Below the pieces are notes generated by a model, which was not told where the DNA came from, searched no databases, and worked only from the letters and a program-made list of their open reading frames with translations. From positions 1 to 64,000 of the forward strand of contig DATJOJ010000044.1 of the NCBI GenBank assembly GCA_035507035.1: DNA of 64,000 nucleotides, in the 5' to 3' direction. The DNA is from DATJOJ01 sp035507035 (lineage in GTDB: Bacteria; Acidobacteriota; Terriglobia; Terriglobales; Acidobacteriaceae). The position numbers and the translations under genes were made by a program. This document shows, piece after piece, positions 7,761 to 15,762 of this stretch (position 1 is its first letter; every line of letters begins with the position of its first letter).

Positions 7761-8549
7761 ATGATGAACCGTCAGAAAATGGTTGGCAGCTTATCGATCG
7801 CACTTATGGTCGCCCTGAGCGCGGTCCGGCCCGCTGCTGCACAGGGTGGCAAGCAACCGTACGCTGGTATGGCCCCGATCGAACAATACCTGATGGACCG
7901 CAATGAGGAAATTGCTTTGGCTCGCAGCGCCGCTCCAGATATCATCTCGCACGACGCCTCAGTGGTCGTCCTGACCCGCCACGGCTATGAAACCGCCGTC
8001 GAAGGAAAGAACGGCTGGGTATGCTGGGTGGGACGCGGATGGATGGCCATGTTCGATCATCCCGAATTCTGGAATCCCAAAGTACGCGCCGCAGATTGCC
8101 TCAATCCACCAGCTGCCCGCTCTATGCTCCCCTACGCCTACAAACGCACCGAACTACTCCTGGCCGGTGGTTCCAAGCAAGAAGTCATCGCCGCAATCAA
8201 AGCGGCAATGGACAAGAAGGAATTGCCAGCCCTGGAGCCGGGAGCCGTGTCCTACATGACGTCGAAGTCGTCCTATCTCACTGATAGCGGCAGCCACAAC
8301 GGTCCGCATCTGATGTTCTACGAAGCAGTCACGAACGATGCAGCCTGGGGCGCAAATGTGCAAACTTCTCCGGTTTTGTCGGTGAATTACTGGTACTTGT
8401 CGACGGAAGCGTACCCCCAGCTTAAGAGTTTTCCTCCCATTGCTGTTTTCCTGGGGGGGGCGACAAATGGTCGGATGGAACGCCGGCGCCGAGCATGTAA
8501 TAGCGGGTTGCCCGGCACGCCAAGCTTCGGTCAGACGAGCGCTGACTGA
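7761..8549 (+). CDS. Secreted protein of unknown function, paralog B, with probable C-terminal frameshift
   Basis: This full-length paralog of the 6551-7267 product carries signal peptide, AGMAPIEQYLMDRNEEIALA, FWNPKVR, the two conserved cysteines, HLMFYE and WGAN. The frame runs through a run of eight G (8453-8460) and then into unrelated Arg-rich sequence ending at 8549, overlapping the convergent ABC-F gene. In the other frame the sequence after the G run reads DKWSDGTPAPSM and stops at 8500, matching the RWSDGT ending of paralog A. One extra G (or two fewer) restores the family C-terminus. This is either a real slippage mutation, phase variation, or a homopolymer sequencing error. Ribosome-binding site GGAGAAAG precedes the start. 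Confidence 0.8.
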   Translation: MMNRQKMVGSLSIALMVALSAVRPAAAQGGKQPYAGMAPIEQYLMDRNEEIALARSAAPDIISHDASVVVLTRHGYETAVEGKNGWVCWVGRGWMAMFDHPEFWNPKVRAADCLNPPAARSMLPYAYKRTELLLAGGSKQEVIAAIKAAMDKKELPALEPGAVSYMTSKSSYLTDSGSHNGPHLMFYEAVTNDAAWGANVQTSPVLSVNYWYLSTEAYPQLKSFPPIAVFLGGATNGRMERRRRACNSGLPGTPSFGQTSAD

Positions 8550-10159
8550 AACTCTTCGTACACGCCTTTGAAATCAGTTATGTCGTGGTTTTCCCCGAGG
8601 TGCCAAACCCGGGTAGCCACCTCGTCCACCAGGTCTTCGTCGTGAGAGACAAGGAGCACCGTTCCCGGGAAGCGCTGTAGCGCTATGTTGAGCGCATTGA
8701 TCGACTCGAGATCCAGATGGTTGGTCGGCTCGTCCAGGACGAGGACATTCGGCTTTTGCAGCATCAGCTTGCAGAAGAGCAACCTCGCGGCTTCGCCACC
8801 CGAAAGAACATCAGTGCGCTTGTCTGCGTCATCGCGAGGAAATAGCATCTGTCCCAGCAAGCCGCGGATTTCTTCATGCGCGGCCGACAGGTCCCATTGA
8901 TGGAGCCACTCGAACACTGTCATTCCCGGCTGGATCAACGCCTTGTGGTCTTGAGCGAAATATCCAACCGCAGCTTCGTGCCCCCAGGTAACAGTTCCTC
9001 CCGTCCGGAAAGGGCCATCGTAGCCGCTGGTTTTTCGTAATTCGGCGTCGGGCACGTTGGGAGAGTTCGCCAGCAGAGCGTTAACTAACGTGGTTTTGCC
9101 CGCGCCGTTTCTTCCCATCAATGCGATCTTTTCGCCGCGGATGACACTCGCGGTAAAGCTGCGAATCACCTGTTTCGAGCCATAGGATTTGGTCACACCT
9201 TCCAGTTCCAGGATGTGCTTTCCCGAAGGCCGCTTTTGCTCAAACTTCAGAAATGGGCGCTGAATGTTCGATTTCGCTAACTCCGTCACCTGCAGGCGTT
9301 CGACCTCTTTACGGCGGGACTGCACCTGGCTTGATCTAGTGCCCGCGGAAAATCGCGCGATGAACTCGTTGAGCTGTGCGATTTTCTTCTCCCGTTGCGC
9401 ATTTTGCGATTCGATCTGGGTGCGAATCTGCGTTTTCGCCACCACCATGTCGTCGTACGTTCCGGTATAGGTAATAATGGTTTGGTAATCGATATCGGCG
9501 ATGTGGGTGCAGACGCTGTTTAGAAAATGACGGTCGTGCGAAATGACGATCAACACGCCTTCATACTGATTCAGGAAATTCTTCAGCCAATGGATCGAAT
9601 CAAGGTCGAGGTTGTTCGTGGGTTCGTCGAGCAACAGGGCCTGCGGATGTCCAAACAAGGCCTGAGCCAGTAGTACGCGCACTTTTTGTCCGCCCTGTAG
9701 CTCGCCCATTTTTCGTTCATGTAACGCATTCGGAATATCCAGGCCTTGCAGGAGAATTGCCGCATCACTCTCGGCGGTGTAGCCGTCTTCCTCGCCCACA
9801 ATACCTTCCAACTCGCCGAGTTTCATCCCGTCCGCATCGGTCATTTCCGGTTTCGAATAGATCGCGTCTCGTTCCTCCAATGCCGCCCACAATCGTTTGT
9901 TACCCATGATGACAGTGTCGATCACGCGGTAGCTATCGAAGGCGAACTGGTCCTGGCTAAGGACGCCGAGCTTTTTGGGGCGGACGACGGTTCCCTTCTG
10001 CGGGTCAAGTTCGGCGGTCAGCAGCTTCATAAAGGTAGATTTGCCGGCCCCGTTTGGCCCGGTGAGTCCGTAACGTTTGCCAGGTGTGAAGCTGGTCGAT
10101 ACCTCGTCAAACAGAACTTTGGCGCCGTAGCGCATGGACACATTGCTGACTGAGATCAT
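8531..10159 (-). CDS. ybiT: ABC-F family ATPase (YbiT-like)
   Basis: The 542-residue protein has two ABC ATPase domains and no membrane segments. The first Walker A is GPNGAGKST near residue 36, with a QGGQ-type signature (GELQGGQKVRVLLAQAL) and LLLDEPTNNLDLDSI. The second has GRNGAGKTT near residue 350, LSGGEAARLLFCK and LVLDEPTNHLDLESI. The linker between domains is charged and helical (the interdomain P-site tRNA interaction motif). ABC-F proteins bind the ribosomal E site and adjust translation or confer antibiotic protection. I place the start at the ATG at 10159 rather than an in-frame TTG three codons upstream. A CATAAT -10-like hexamer at 10181-10186 fits a short leader. The 294-bp gap to the carbonic anhydrase gene holds nothing else recognised. 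Confidence 0.92.
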   Translation of the reverse strand: MISVSNVSMRYGAKVLFDEVSTSFTPGKRYGLTGPNGAGKSTFMKLLTAELDPQKGTVVRPKKLGVLSQDQFAFDSYRVIDTVIMGNKRLWAALEERDAIYSKPEMTDADGMKLGELEGIVGEEDGYTAESDAAILLQGLDIPNALHERKMGELQGGQKVRVLLAQALFGHPQALLLDEPTNNLDLDSIHWLKNFLNQYEGVLIVISHDRHFLNSVCTHIADIDYQTIITYTGTYDDMVVAKTQIRTQIESQNAQREKKIAQLNEFIARFSAGTRSSQVQSRRKEVERLQVTELAKSNIQRPFLKFEQKRPSGKHILELEGVTKSYGSKQVIRSFTASVIRGEKIALMGRNGAGKTTLVNALLANSPNVPDAELRKTSGYDGPFRTGGTVTWGHEAAVGYFAQDHKALIQPGMTVFEWLHQWDLSAAHEEIRGLLGQMLFPRDDADKRTDVLSGGEAARLLFCKLMLQKPNVLVLDEPTNHLDLESINALNIALQRFPGTVLLVSHDEDLVDEVATRVWHLGENHDITDFKGVYEEFQSALV

Positions 10160-10453
10160 AGTGTTCAAGAAAACTGCGGGATTATGCCTAGAAGGCGGGA
10201 ACGCAGCTACTTATCAGAATACCATGACGAAGTTAGGAGACGTCCCGGCTGTCCGCCGTTTTCTGCTCCCACTTCTCGGGAGCGCACACCGGCTGTGCTA
10301 CCAGACGGGGTTGATGGATTGACCCTCTAAACTAGCGCCACGGTTACAGGCGATGAATCCGCTGCAGGCACGGCGTCATCACTAACCTCGGAGCGAAGGA
10401 CCACCCGTGTAGTAAACCGTGAATCCTAAGATCGCTTCAGATTGAGGACGATT

Positions 10454-11017
10454 ATGAACACTCTTGACTCCCTATTGGAACGTAACCAAGACTTCGCCGC
10501 TCGCCAGTCTGCGGCGGGTAAACGTATGCCCTCACTTCCGCGGACTCTGCCCAATGTAAAAGCGATCATCATCGGTTGCGCGGATATGCGCGTGGACCCA
10601 GCTCATGTGCTTGGAATTCAACCCGGCGAGGCCGTCGTGATGCGTAATATCGGCGGTCGAATTACCCCAGGTTTGTTGGAGCAGTTGGGAATGCTGGGAC
10701 GAATCGGCGAGGTGGCCGGAGAAATCCCCGGAGGCGGCGGTGAGTTTCACCTCATCGTACTGCAACACACCGACTGCGGCATCACGCGCCTCGCCGGAGA
10801 TTCCGGAATGCTGGCGCATTACTTTCAGGTGAAAGAAGAAGAGCTCAAGAAGAAAACAGTCGGCGATCCTCGCGCGGCGGTTGCCGCCGACGTGGCCGTG
10901 CTGCGGGCGATTCCGGCGCTGCCGTCAGATTGGCTGATTTCCGGCCTTGTCTATGACGTGGCGACGGGATTGGTAGAGATTGTCGTGCCGCCCTTAAGGA
11001 TTCGCGCAGCTGCGTAG
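10454..11017 (+). CDS. Beta-class carbonic anhydrase
   Basis: This 187-residue beta-carbonic anhydrase interconverts CO2 and bicarbonate. The expected zinc ligands are visible: Cys42 and the Asp44/Arg46 dyad in GCADMRVDP, and His105 and Cys108 in QHTDCGI. VMRNIGGRI around residues 63-71 is the family core. The start at 10454 is chosen because GAGGA lies 5-9 nt upstream; an in-frame TTG four codons earlier has no such site. The gene is monocistronic, directed away from the ABC-F gene and followed by a 76-bp palindromic repeat. Confidence 0.92.
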   Translation: MNTLDSLLERNQDFAARQSAAGKRMPSLPRTLPNVKAIIIGCADMRVDPAHVLGIQPGEAVVMRNIGGRITPGLLEQLGMLGRIGEVAGEIPGGGGEFHLIVLQHTDCGITRLAGDSGMLAHYFQVKEEELKKKTVGDPRAAVAADVAVLRAIPALPSDWLISGLVYDVATGLVEIVVPPLRIRAAA

Positions 11018-11021
11018 GTGT

Positions 11022-11097
11022 AAACCGGGACAGACGAAACGTTCCCCGATTTTTCGACGAATTGAAGGTCGAGAACGTTCGGTTTGTCCTCGGTTTT
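11022..11097. repeat. 76-bp palindromic intergenic element, copy 2
   Basis: The left arm is AAACCGGGACAGACGAAACG continuing into TTCCCC; the right arm runs GAACGTTCGGTTTGTCC and ends CGGTTTT. It has the same length, arm sequence and internal GAACGTTC palindromes as the element at 3885-3960. It begins five bases after the carbonic anhydrase stop, where it could serve as a terminator. Confidence 0.6.
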
Positions 11098-11193
11098 CCC
11101 CGTGACTCGCGAGGGGCACCGCTCACAAGCTCCGTGGTGAAAATCCTCAACTTGGGCTAAAGTAAAAGACCGTCGTTCCCACGGGGTGAAGAA

Positions 11194-12834
11194 ATGGCCC
11201 AAATGAAGGTCCTCGCGCGCCTGCTAATTTTGCTTTCTGTCGCCTGCGCCGTTCCTGCGCTGACGGCTGACGATCCAATGCAGCATCATCATCATGACCC
11301 TGACGAGAAACTCGGGACAGTTTCGTTCCCGATCTCGTGCATGCCCGAGTCGCAAACGTCATTCGAACGCGGCGTAGCGCTGCTGCACTCATTTGGGTAC
11401 GAGGAAGCCGAAGAGCAGTTCGTTGCGATCACCAAAGCCGATCCCGCGTGTGCTATGGCGCATTGGGGCGTGGCCATGAGCCTGTTCCACGAGATTTGGG
11501 AGCGTCCGGAGGACGGGACCCTCAAGCGCGGGCACGAAGAGATGGAAACGGCTCAGAGGCTTGGCGCGAAGACCGAACGCGAGCGCGGTTTCGTTTCGGC
11601 GTTGGCGGTGTTCTACAACGATCCCTCGAAGGCCGATTATCTGAAGCAAGCTGCCGCATACTCAGACGCAATGGCGAAGGTCTACCAGCAAAATCCGAAT
11701 GACCTGGAAGCCGGCGCGTTCTACGCTCTGTCGCTCATGGCGTCCGAGCCTCCGGACGACAAGACGCACGCGGCCCGAAAAAAGGCTGTCGAGATTCTTA
11801 ATCCGCTGTTCCAGAAGCAGCCCGACCATCCTGGCTTGGCGCACTACATCATTCATGCCTGCGATTCTCCCGATATGGCGCCAATGGGTCTCGATGCCGC
11901 ACGGCGGTACGCCGCCATCGCGCCGTCGTCGGCGCACGCAGTGCACATGCCGTCGCACATCTTTGCCCGGCTCGGGCTCTGGCAGGAAGACATTCAAGCG
12001 AACCTGAAATCGATTGCCCTGACCCAGAATTCCGAAGCGTTGTACATGCGCGGGCACGAACTCCATGCCATGCACTTCACACTGTATGCCTATCTGCAAA
12101 CCGGTCAGGACGAAGCCGCCAAGCAGATGCTGGAACAGGCGGAGAAGATCCTGGCGGCAGCACCCAACGACGGCGATGACACCGGCATGCTCGAGTATCT
12201 CGGCTACGCCCGCGCGCACTTCCCCGCGCTTTACGCCCTGGAGATGCACCATTGGCAGGATGCCGCATCGCTCGAGCCAGCCGCAAACGCGCCGCCTTAC
12301 TTACAGATGATCACCTATTGGGCACGTACCGTTGGGTCCGCGCATATGGGCGACCTGGAAGCGACCAGGCGCAACGCGCAGAAGTTCGATGAAGCGGAAG
12401 AGGCGACTCGCAACTCGAAATACGCATACGTGCTGGAGGGTTCAAACTCGTCTTCAGGTGAGGTACACGCTTGGCTGGCCTTCGCCGAGAAAAAGAACGA
12501 CGAGGCGGTGCAGAAAATGCGCGAGGTTGCGGACACTCAGGACGTCCGGGGCAAGAAGGAGGTCGATATCCCGGCGCGGGAAATGCTCGCGGACATATTG
12601 CTCGCACTCAATCAACCGGAAAACGCGCTTTCAGAATACGAGAAATCGATGAAGATCGATCCCAATCGCTTTAACGGTTTGGCGGGTGCAGCCCATGCGG
12701 CGGAGATGGCGCATCAGACCACGAAGGCAAACTCTTATTATTCGCAGTTGCTGAAGAACTGTGATGGCGGAAAACACTCCGACCGACCGGAATTGCGCAG
12801 CGCCAGGACTGAAGGGGCGAAGAACGGGGAATGA
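11194..12834 (+). CDS. Secreted TPR-repeat protein
   Basis: The 546-residue product opens with a signal peptide (LLILLSVACAVPALTA). The mature protein begins with a His-rich stretch (QHHHHDPDEK) that could bind metal. The body is helical, with TPR-like units such as ALLHSFGYEEAEEQFVAI, EEAEEATRNSKYAYVLEGS and LSEYEKSMKIDPNRFNGLAGA. HPGLAHYIIHACDSPD and HAVHMPSHIFARLG are conserved in a family of exported TPR proteins of unknown role. It probably mediates protein-protein contacts in the periplasm. It has no obvious operon partner. Confidence 0.8.
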   Translation: MAQMKVLARLLILLSVACAVPALTADDPMQHHHHDPDEKLGTVSFPISCMPESQTSFERGVALLHSFGYEEAEEQFVAITKADPACAMAHWGVAMSLFHEIWERPEDGTLKRGHEEMETAQRLGAKTERERGFVSALAVFYNDPSKADYLKQAAAYSDAMAKVYQQNPNDLEAGAFYALSLMASEPPDDKTHAARKKAVEILNPLFQKQPDHPGLAHYIIHACDSPDMAPMGLDAARRYAAIAPSSAHAVHMPSHIFARLGLWQEDIQANLKSIALTQNSEALYMRGHELHAMHFTLYAYLQTGQDEAAKQMLEQAEKILAAAPNDGDDTGMLEYLGYARAHFPALYALEMHHWQDAASLEPAANAPPYLQMITYWARTVGSAHMGDLEATRRNAQKFDEAEEATRNSKYAYVLEGSNSSSGEVHAWLAFAEKKNDEAVQKMREVADTQDVRGKKEVDIPAREMLADILLALNQPENALSEYEKSMKIDPNRFNGLAGAAHAAEMAHQTTKANSYYSQLLKNCDGGKHSDRPELRSARTEGAKNGE

Positions 12835-12948
12835 AATTCGGGGACGGTTTTTCGGCCTAATCTCCTAAGAAAGGCTCTTCTCGGTCGGTAGTGATGCCGT
12901 TCGGCGTCGATTTTCAAATGGCACCCCTACCTCTCGGTCCTGAGTCCT

Positions 12949-13239
12949 TCATAAGTCAGCGTTATAAATGTAACAGCCAAGCCTCCGACACATTCGCGTA
13001 CTACGAATACCAGGAAGCGGTCGCCGTGCGAATCGTGGTGACCAGCGATTCATGAGGCCAACCTGAAATACAAAGAGGCTCGCAGCCCCGAGCACAAGCA
13101 TTAGCTGAGTCAAGGTTTTGCTTAGCCCTCTTGAAATCCGATACGCGCACCTGGCGTTCAGATAGAGCAAAAACCAGACAATGAGAACCGATGTTGCCGT
13201 TAGGGTTCTCGACAGCATCACTGCATTTTCGGGGCGCAC
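12949..13239 (-). CDS. Possible small two-helix membrane protein
   Basis: A 96-residue frame beginning with GTG has a GGAG Shine-Dalgarno-like site 9 nt upstream. It encodes two hydrophobic segments (TATSVLIVWFLLYLNA and LTQLMLVLGAASLFVFQVGL) separated by a basic loop. Nothing recognisable beyond that is seen, and the Arg-rich tail could be spurious. It is the only candidate gene in the 12835-13316 gap. I include it with low confidence because the membrane pattern and ribosome-binding site agree. Confidence 0.35.
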   Translation of the reverse strand: MRPENAVMLSRTLTATSVLIVWFLLYLNARCAYRISRGLSKTLTQLMLVLGAASLFVFQVGLMNRWSPRFARRPLPGIRSTRMCRRLGCYIYNADL

Positions 13240-13316
13240 AGCCTGTCTCCACTTCCAGATCTCGGAGTCTACCTCTATTTGTGATTTCTACTCAGGGAGG
13301 CCAACTCGTCAGGAGA

Positions 13317-13823
13317 CTACTTCGCCGCCGGCTGCCAGAGCTCGATCTTGTTCCCATCCGGATCATAGATCCAGGCAAAGCGACCGTAGGATTCGTCCAT
13401 TCGTTTGGGATCGATCTTTACTCCCTCTTGTTTTAGGCGGTCGAGCAAGGCATCCAGGTCGTCCACGATGTAATTGATCATGAAAGGCGCCGGGCTGGGA
13501 TCGAAATACTTGGTGGAGTTGGGAAAAATAGTCCAGACGGTAACGTGTTCCTTTTGCGGGTCGTCGTGTTCGCGCCACGGAAGCATCGCGCCTCCGCCCT
13601 TGTCCGCGAGTCCAAGATGCTTGGAATACCAGTCGCGCATCTGATCGCGATCCGCGGATTTGAAGAAGACGCCGCCGATTCCGATGATGCGCCCGCGCTG
13701 CTCCCCTTTTGCTGGGGGCTTCGACTTTTCAGGCGGCGAACTTTGGGTTTGCTGTGCTCCTGAGCAGGTCGCGATGAGCAGCAGCGAGGCGAGCGCGATT
13801 GTGATCCAGAATGTTCGTCTCAT
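13317..13823 (-). CDS. Exported VOC (glyoxalase/bleomycin-resistance) family protein
   Basis: The 168-residue protein carries an N-terminal hydrophobic segment (TFWITIALASLLLIATCSG) that could be a lipoprotein signal, although Thr before the Cys is atypical. The VOC domain starts at IIGIGGVFFKSADRDQMRDWYSKHLGL and ends with FAWIYDPDGNKIELWQP, carrying the metal-ligand type Glu near the C-terminus. VOC enzymes are metal-dependent lyases, isomerases or dioxygenases, or binding proteins. It lies 7 nt downstream of a second VOC gene in an operon headed by an AraC regulator. An exported VOC protein is unusual because most are cytoplasmic. Confidence 0.85.
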   Translation of the reverse strand: MRRTFWITIALASLLLIATCSGAQQTQSSPPEKSKPPAKGEQRGRIIGIGGVFFKSADRDQMRDWYSKHLGLADKGGGAMLPWREHDDPQKEHVTVWTIFPNSTKYFDPSPAPFMINYIVDDLDALLDRLKQEGVKIDPKRMDESYGRFAWIYDPDGNKIELWQPAAK

Positions 13824-13830
13824 TATTTAT

Positions 13831-14220
13831 TTACTCCTCGGTTGGCTCCCAAAGCTCGATCGCATTGCCATCCGGATCTTTCAGCCACGCAAACTTTCCG
13901 TAGGGATATTCTTCCGTCTTTTCGATGGCCACGCCTTTACTCTTTAAATGGTTGAGGGTTTCTGCCATGTTCTTGACTGTGTAATTAATCTTGCCCGTGC
14001 GCGGCTTGTCCTTGATGTCTTTGTCGGCGGGCATAATCGCCCATGCGATGGTCCGCTTGATCTCCGGATTTTCGAGATCGCGATAATCGAACGTTGCATA
14101 AATTGAGGCGCACTCCATATCTTCGCCCGCAGGAACGATTCCGAGGCAATCGCGATACCAGGTTGCCAGTCTCTTGACGTCGTTAGAAAACAGAAAAGCG
14201 CCGCCAATTCCGTTGATCAT
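13831..14220 (-). CDS. VOC family protein (cytoplasmic)
   Basis: The 129-residue VOC domain protein begins INGIGGAFLFSNDVKRLATW and ends KFAWLKDPDGNAIELWEP, closely matching the exported neighbour. The start at 14220 is chosen because GGGAGGAATTG precedes it and because the ATG overlaps the AraC stop codon as TGATG, which implies translational coupling. The shared DPDGN.IELW ending suggests the two VOC genes arose by duplication, one later gaining a signal peptide. The substrate cannot be inferred. Confidence 0.9.
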   Translation of the reverse strand: MINGIGGAFLFSNDVKRLATWYRDCLGIVPAGEDMECASIYATFDYRDLENPEIKRTIAWAIMPADKDIKDKPRTGKINYTVKNMAETLNHLKSKGVAIEKTEEYPYGKFAWLKDPDGNAIELWEPTEE

Positions 14221-15164
14221 CAATTCCTCCCATTCACCTGCACCGGTTTGCGAACCGGCAAGCATAAATCCAATTCAAAATGCGACCAATCCAGCGCGCT
14301 TTCTTTGTCCAGGAAAACCTCAAGCGCCGGCGCATGTTCGGGCTCGTACGGACTGTGGATTAGCCAATCTCTATAAAGGTAATCGCAAGCCGTGGCGACC
14401 TTATCGATATCGCCCGAAACCTTGATGGCGGCGTACCGCATGGCCGGCATTTTCAGTTTCGACATTCCTTCCATGCACTCGAAGGGAAGGGACGACGCTA
14501 GACAAACCTCGTATCGATAAAGGTGCTGTGGGGTCACGTGTGGATCGTCGACCGTCATGCCGAAGAGAATGCCTTGCGAAAAAATGCCCTGGGACTTGGC
14601 CCATTCGATCACCGTTTTAAGGGCGGCAAGTACTCTGTCCATGTCGAAGGCATTCGTCACCCGAATGTAGGCGACTTGCCGTTCGGGAATGTCGATCAGT
14701 CGCACAGGGAACGCGGCTTTCTTCTCTTCCGCGCTCATGGGGAGACCATATTTATCTTGCGGGAAAAGTTCTTTGCAAATCTTGCTGTTTTTGATCTCGC
14801 CGCTCTTGCGAAATTGACTTGGCGAAGTATCGTAGCCGGATCGGAAAGCGCGGGAAAAGGTGGCCGATGACGAGAAACCGCAATCCAAGGCGATGTCGGT
14901 CAGGCTCTGGTCGGAATAACGAAGCAGACGAGCGGCCTTTTCCAGACGAAGCCGGTTCGTAAAATTATTCAGGGTTTCGCCAGAAACCGCGGTAAAAATG
15001 CGATGGAAGTGGAATTCCGAGAAGCAAGCAACATCCGCAAGCTCGGCTAACTTGACCGGGCGATGCAGATTTCCGCGAAGATAGTCGATGACCCGATCGA
15101 TTCTTTCGGTATATCCGTCGCTGGTCTGGGTCTTTGCGCTGGGCACGGATGGACATTGTGCCAT
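14220..15164 (-). CDS. AraC-family transcriptional regulator with GyrI-like effector domain
   Basis: This 314-residue regulator has an N-terminal AraC-type double helix-turn-helix (residues about 20-120: LAELADVACFSEFHFHRIF, then LTDIALDCGFSSSATFSRAFR, and SPSQFRKS) and a C-terminal GyrI/SOUL-like effector-binding domain (residues about 150-310: VRLIDIPERQVAYIRV, GMTVDDPHVTP, YRYEVCLA). This Rob/MarA-GyrI architecture usually binds small lipophilic ligands. It is the first gene of a three-gene operon with two VOC proteins, so it probably controls a detoxification response. The direction of regulation cannot be read from the sequence. Confidence 0.92.
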   Translation of the reverse strand: MAQCPSVPSAKTQTSDGYTERIDRVIDYLRGNLHRPVKLAELADVACFSEFHFHRIFTAVSGETLNNFTNRLRLEKAARLLRYSDQSLTDIALDCGFSSSATFSRAFRSGYDTSPSQFRKSGEIKNSKICKELFPQDKYGLPMSAEEKKAAFPVRLIDIPERQVAYIRVTNAFDMDRVLAALKTVIEWAKSQGIFSQGILFGMTVDDPHVTPQHLYRYEVCLASSLPFECMEGMSKLKMPAMRYAAIKVSGDIDKVATACDYLYRDWLIHSPYEPEHAPALEVFLDKESALDWSHFELDLCLPVRKPVQVNGRN

Positions 15165-15571
15165 AAAAACGGCGCCATTGGCCGGACGAGGTCATGGCGG
15201 CCGCTAGTTAATAAAAACGGGTGGACGTTTCGTCATTGCTCCGGGAAAATGTCAGGTTCGCCACCTTGGAATGCTTCTCTGGAAATTGTCATTTTCGGTG
15301 CGCGTTCGGCCGACATTGTTGCGTCCTAGCTCCTCTGAATCGATCGCGGCAAAACAGTCACCCCGCGAATATCGTTTTGTCGTTCAGCTGATCTGCGACA
15401 GGTGCGCCAGCCTCACGCAGCAGACCATCCGCGGCGGGGTTCTTAATTTTAGGTCGTCCCCGCACCTAATTTCTAAACGCTACTAATTGTGGTCACCTAA
15501 TCAGTAAGCCACAATTTCTCGCGGTTTCCTCGGGTCGAGTTACGTCCCTACTCCAACCATGAACTTTCATG

Positions 15572-15599
15572 TTGACAATAAACCGTTTAGCGATAAGAT
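15572..15599 (+). promoter_or_regulatory. Predicted mraZ (dcw) promoter
   Basis: TTGACA at 15572-15577 and TAAGAT at 15594-15599 are separated by 16 bp, a good sigma-70 match. It stands about 160 nt upstream of mraZ and is followed directly by three MraZ-type boxes. The rest of the 15165-15762 interval upstream of it holds no gene I can support. Confidence 0.6.
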
Positions 15600-15624
15600 G
15601 TGGGTGAAAGTGGTACAAAGTGGT
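15600..15624 (+). promoter_or_regulatory. MraZ operator: three GTGGG/T boxes at 10-bp spacing
   Basis: GTGGG at 15600-15604, GTGGT at 15610-15614 and GTGGT at 15620-15624 repeat with an exact 10-bp period. MraZ is known to bind tandem TGGGN repeats with 5-nt spacers in front of its own operon. The boxes abut the predicted -10 and cover the predicted transcription start, consistent with autorepression. Confidence 0.75.
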
Positions 15625-15762
15625 AACACTTAGGGCGGAAGTGAGGATGCGAGGCGCCAGTGGAATTTGAAGCTGACACCCCCAAATACAGCCCGAATGA
15701 GATTGATTCAACCATTTTTGCGACCGCTTTTACCTCCCTTGTGGCTGTAGCCGTACAAGCGC

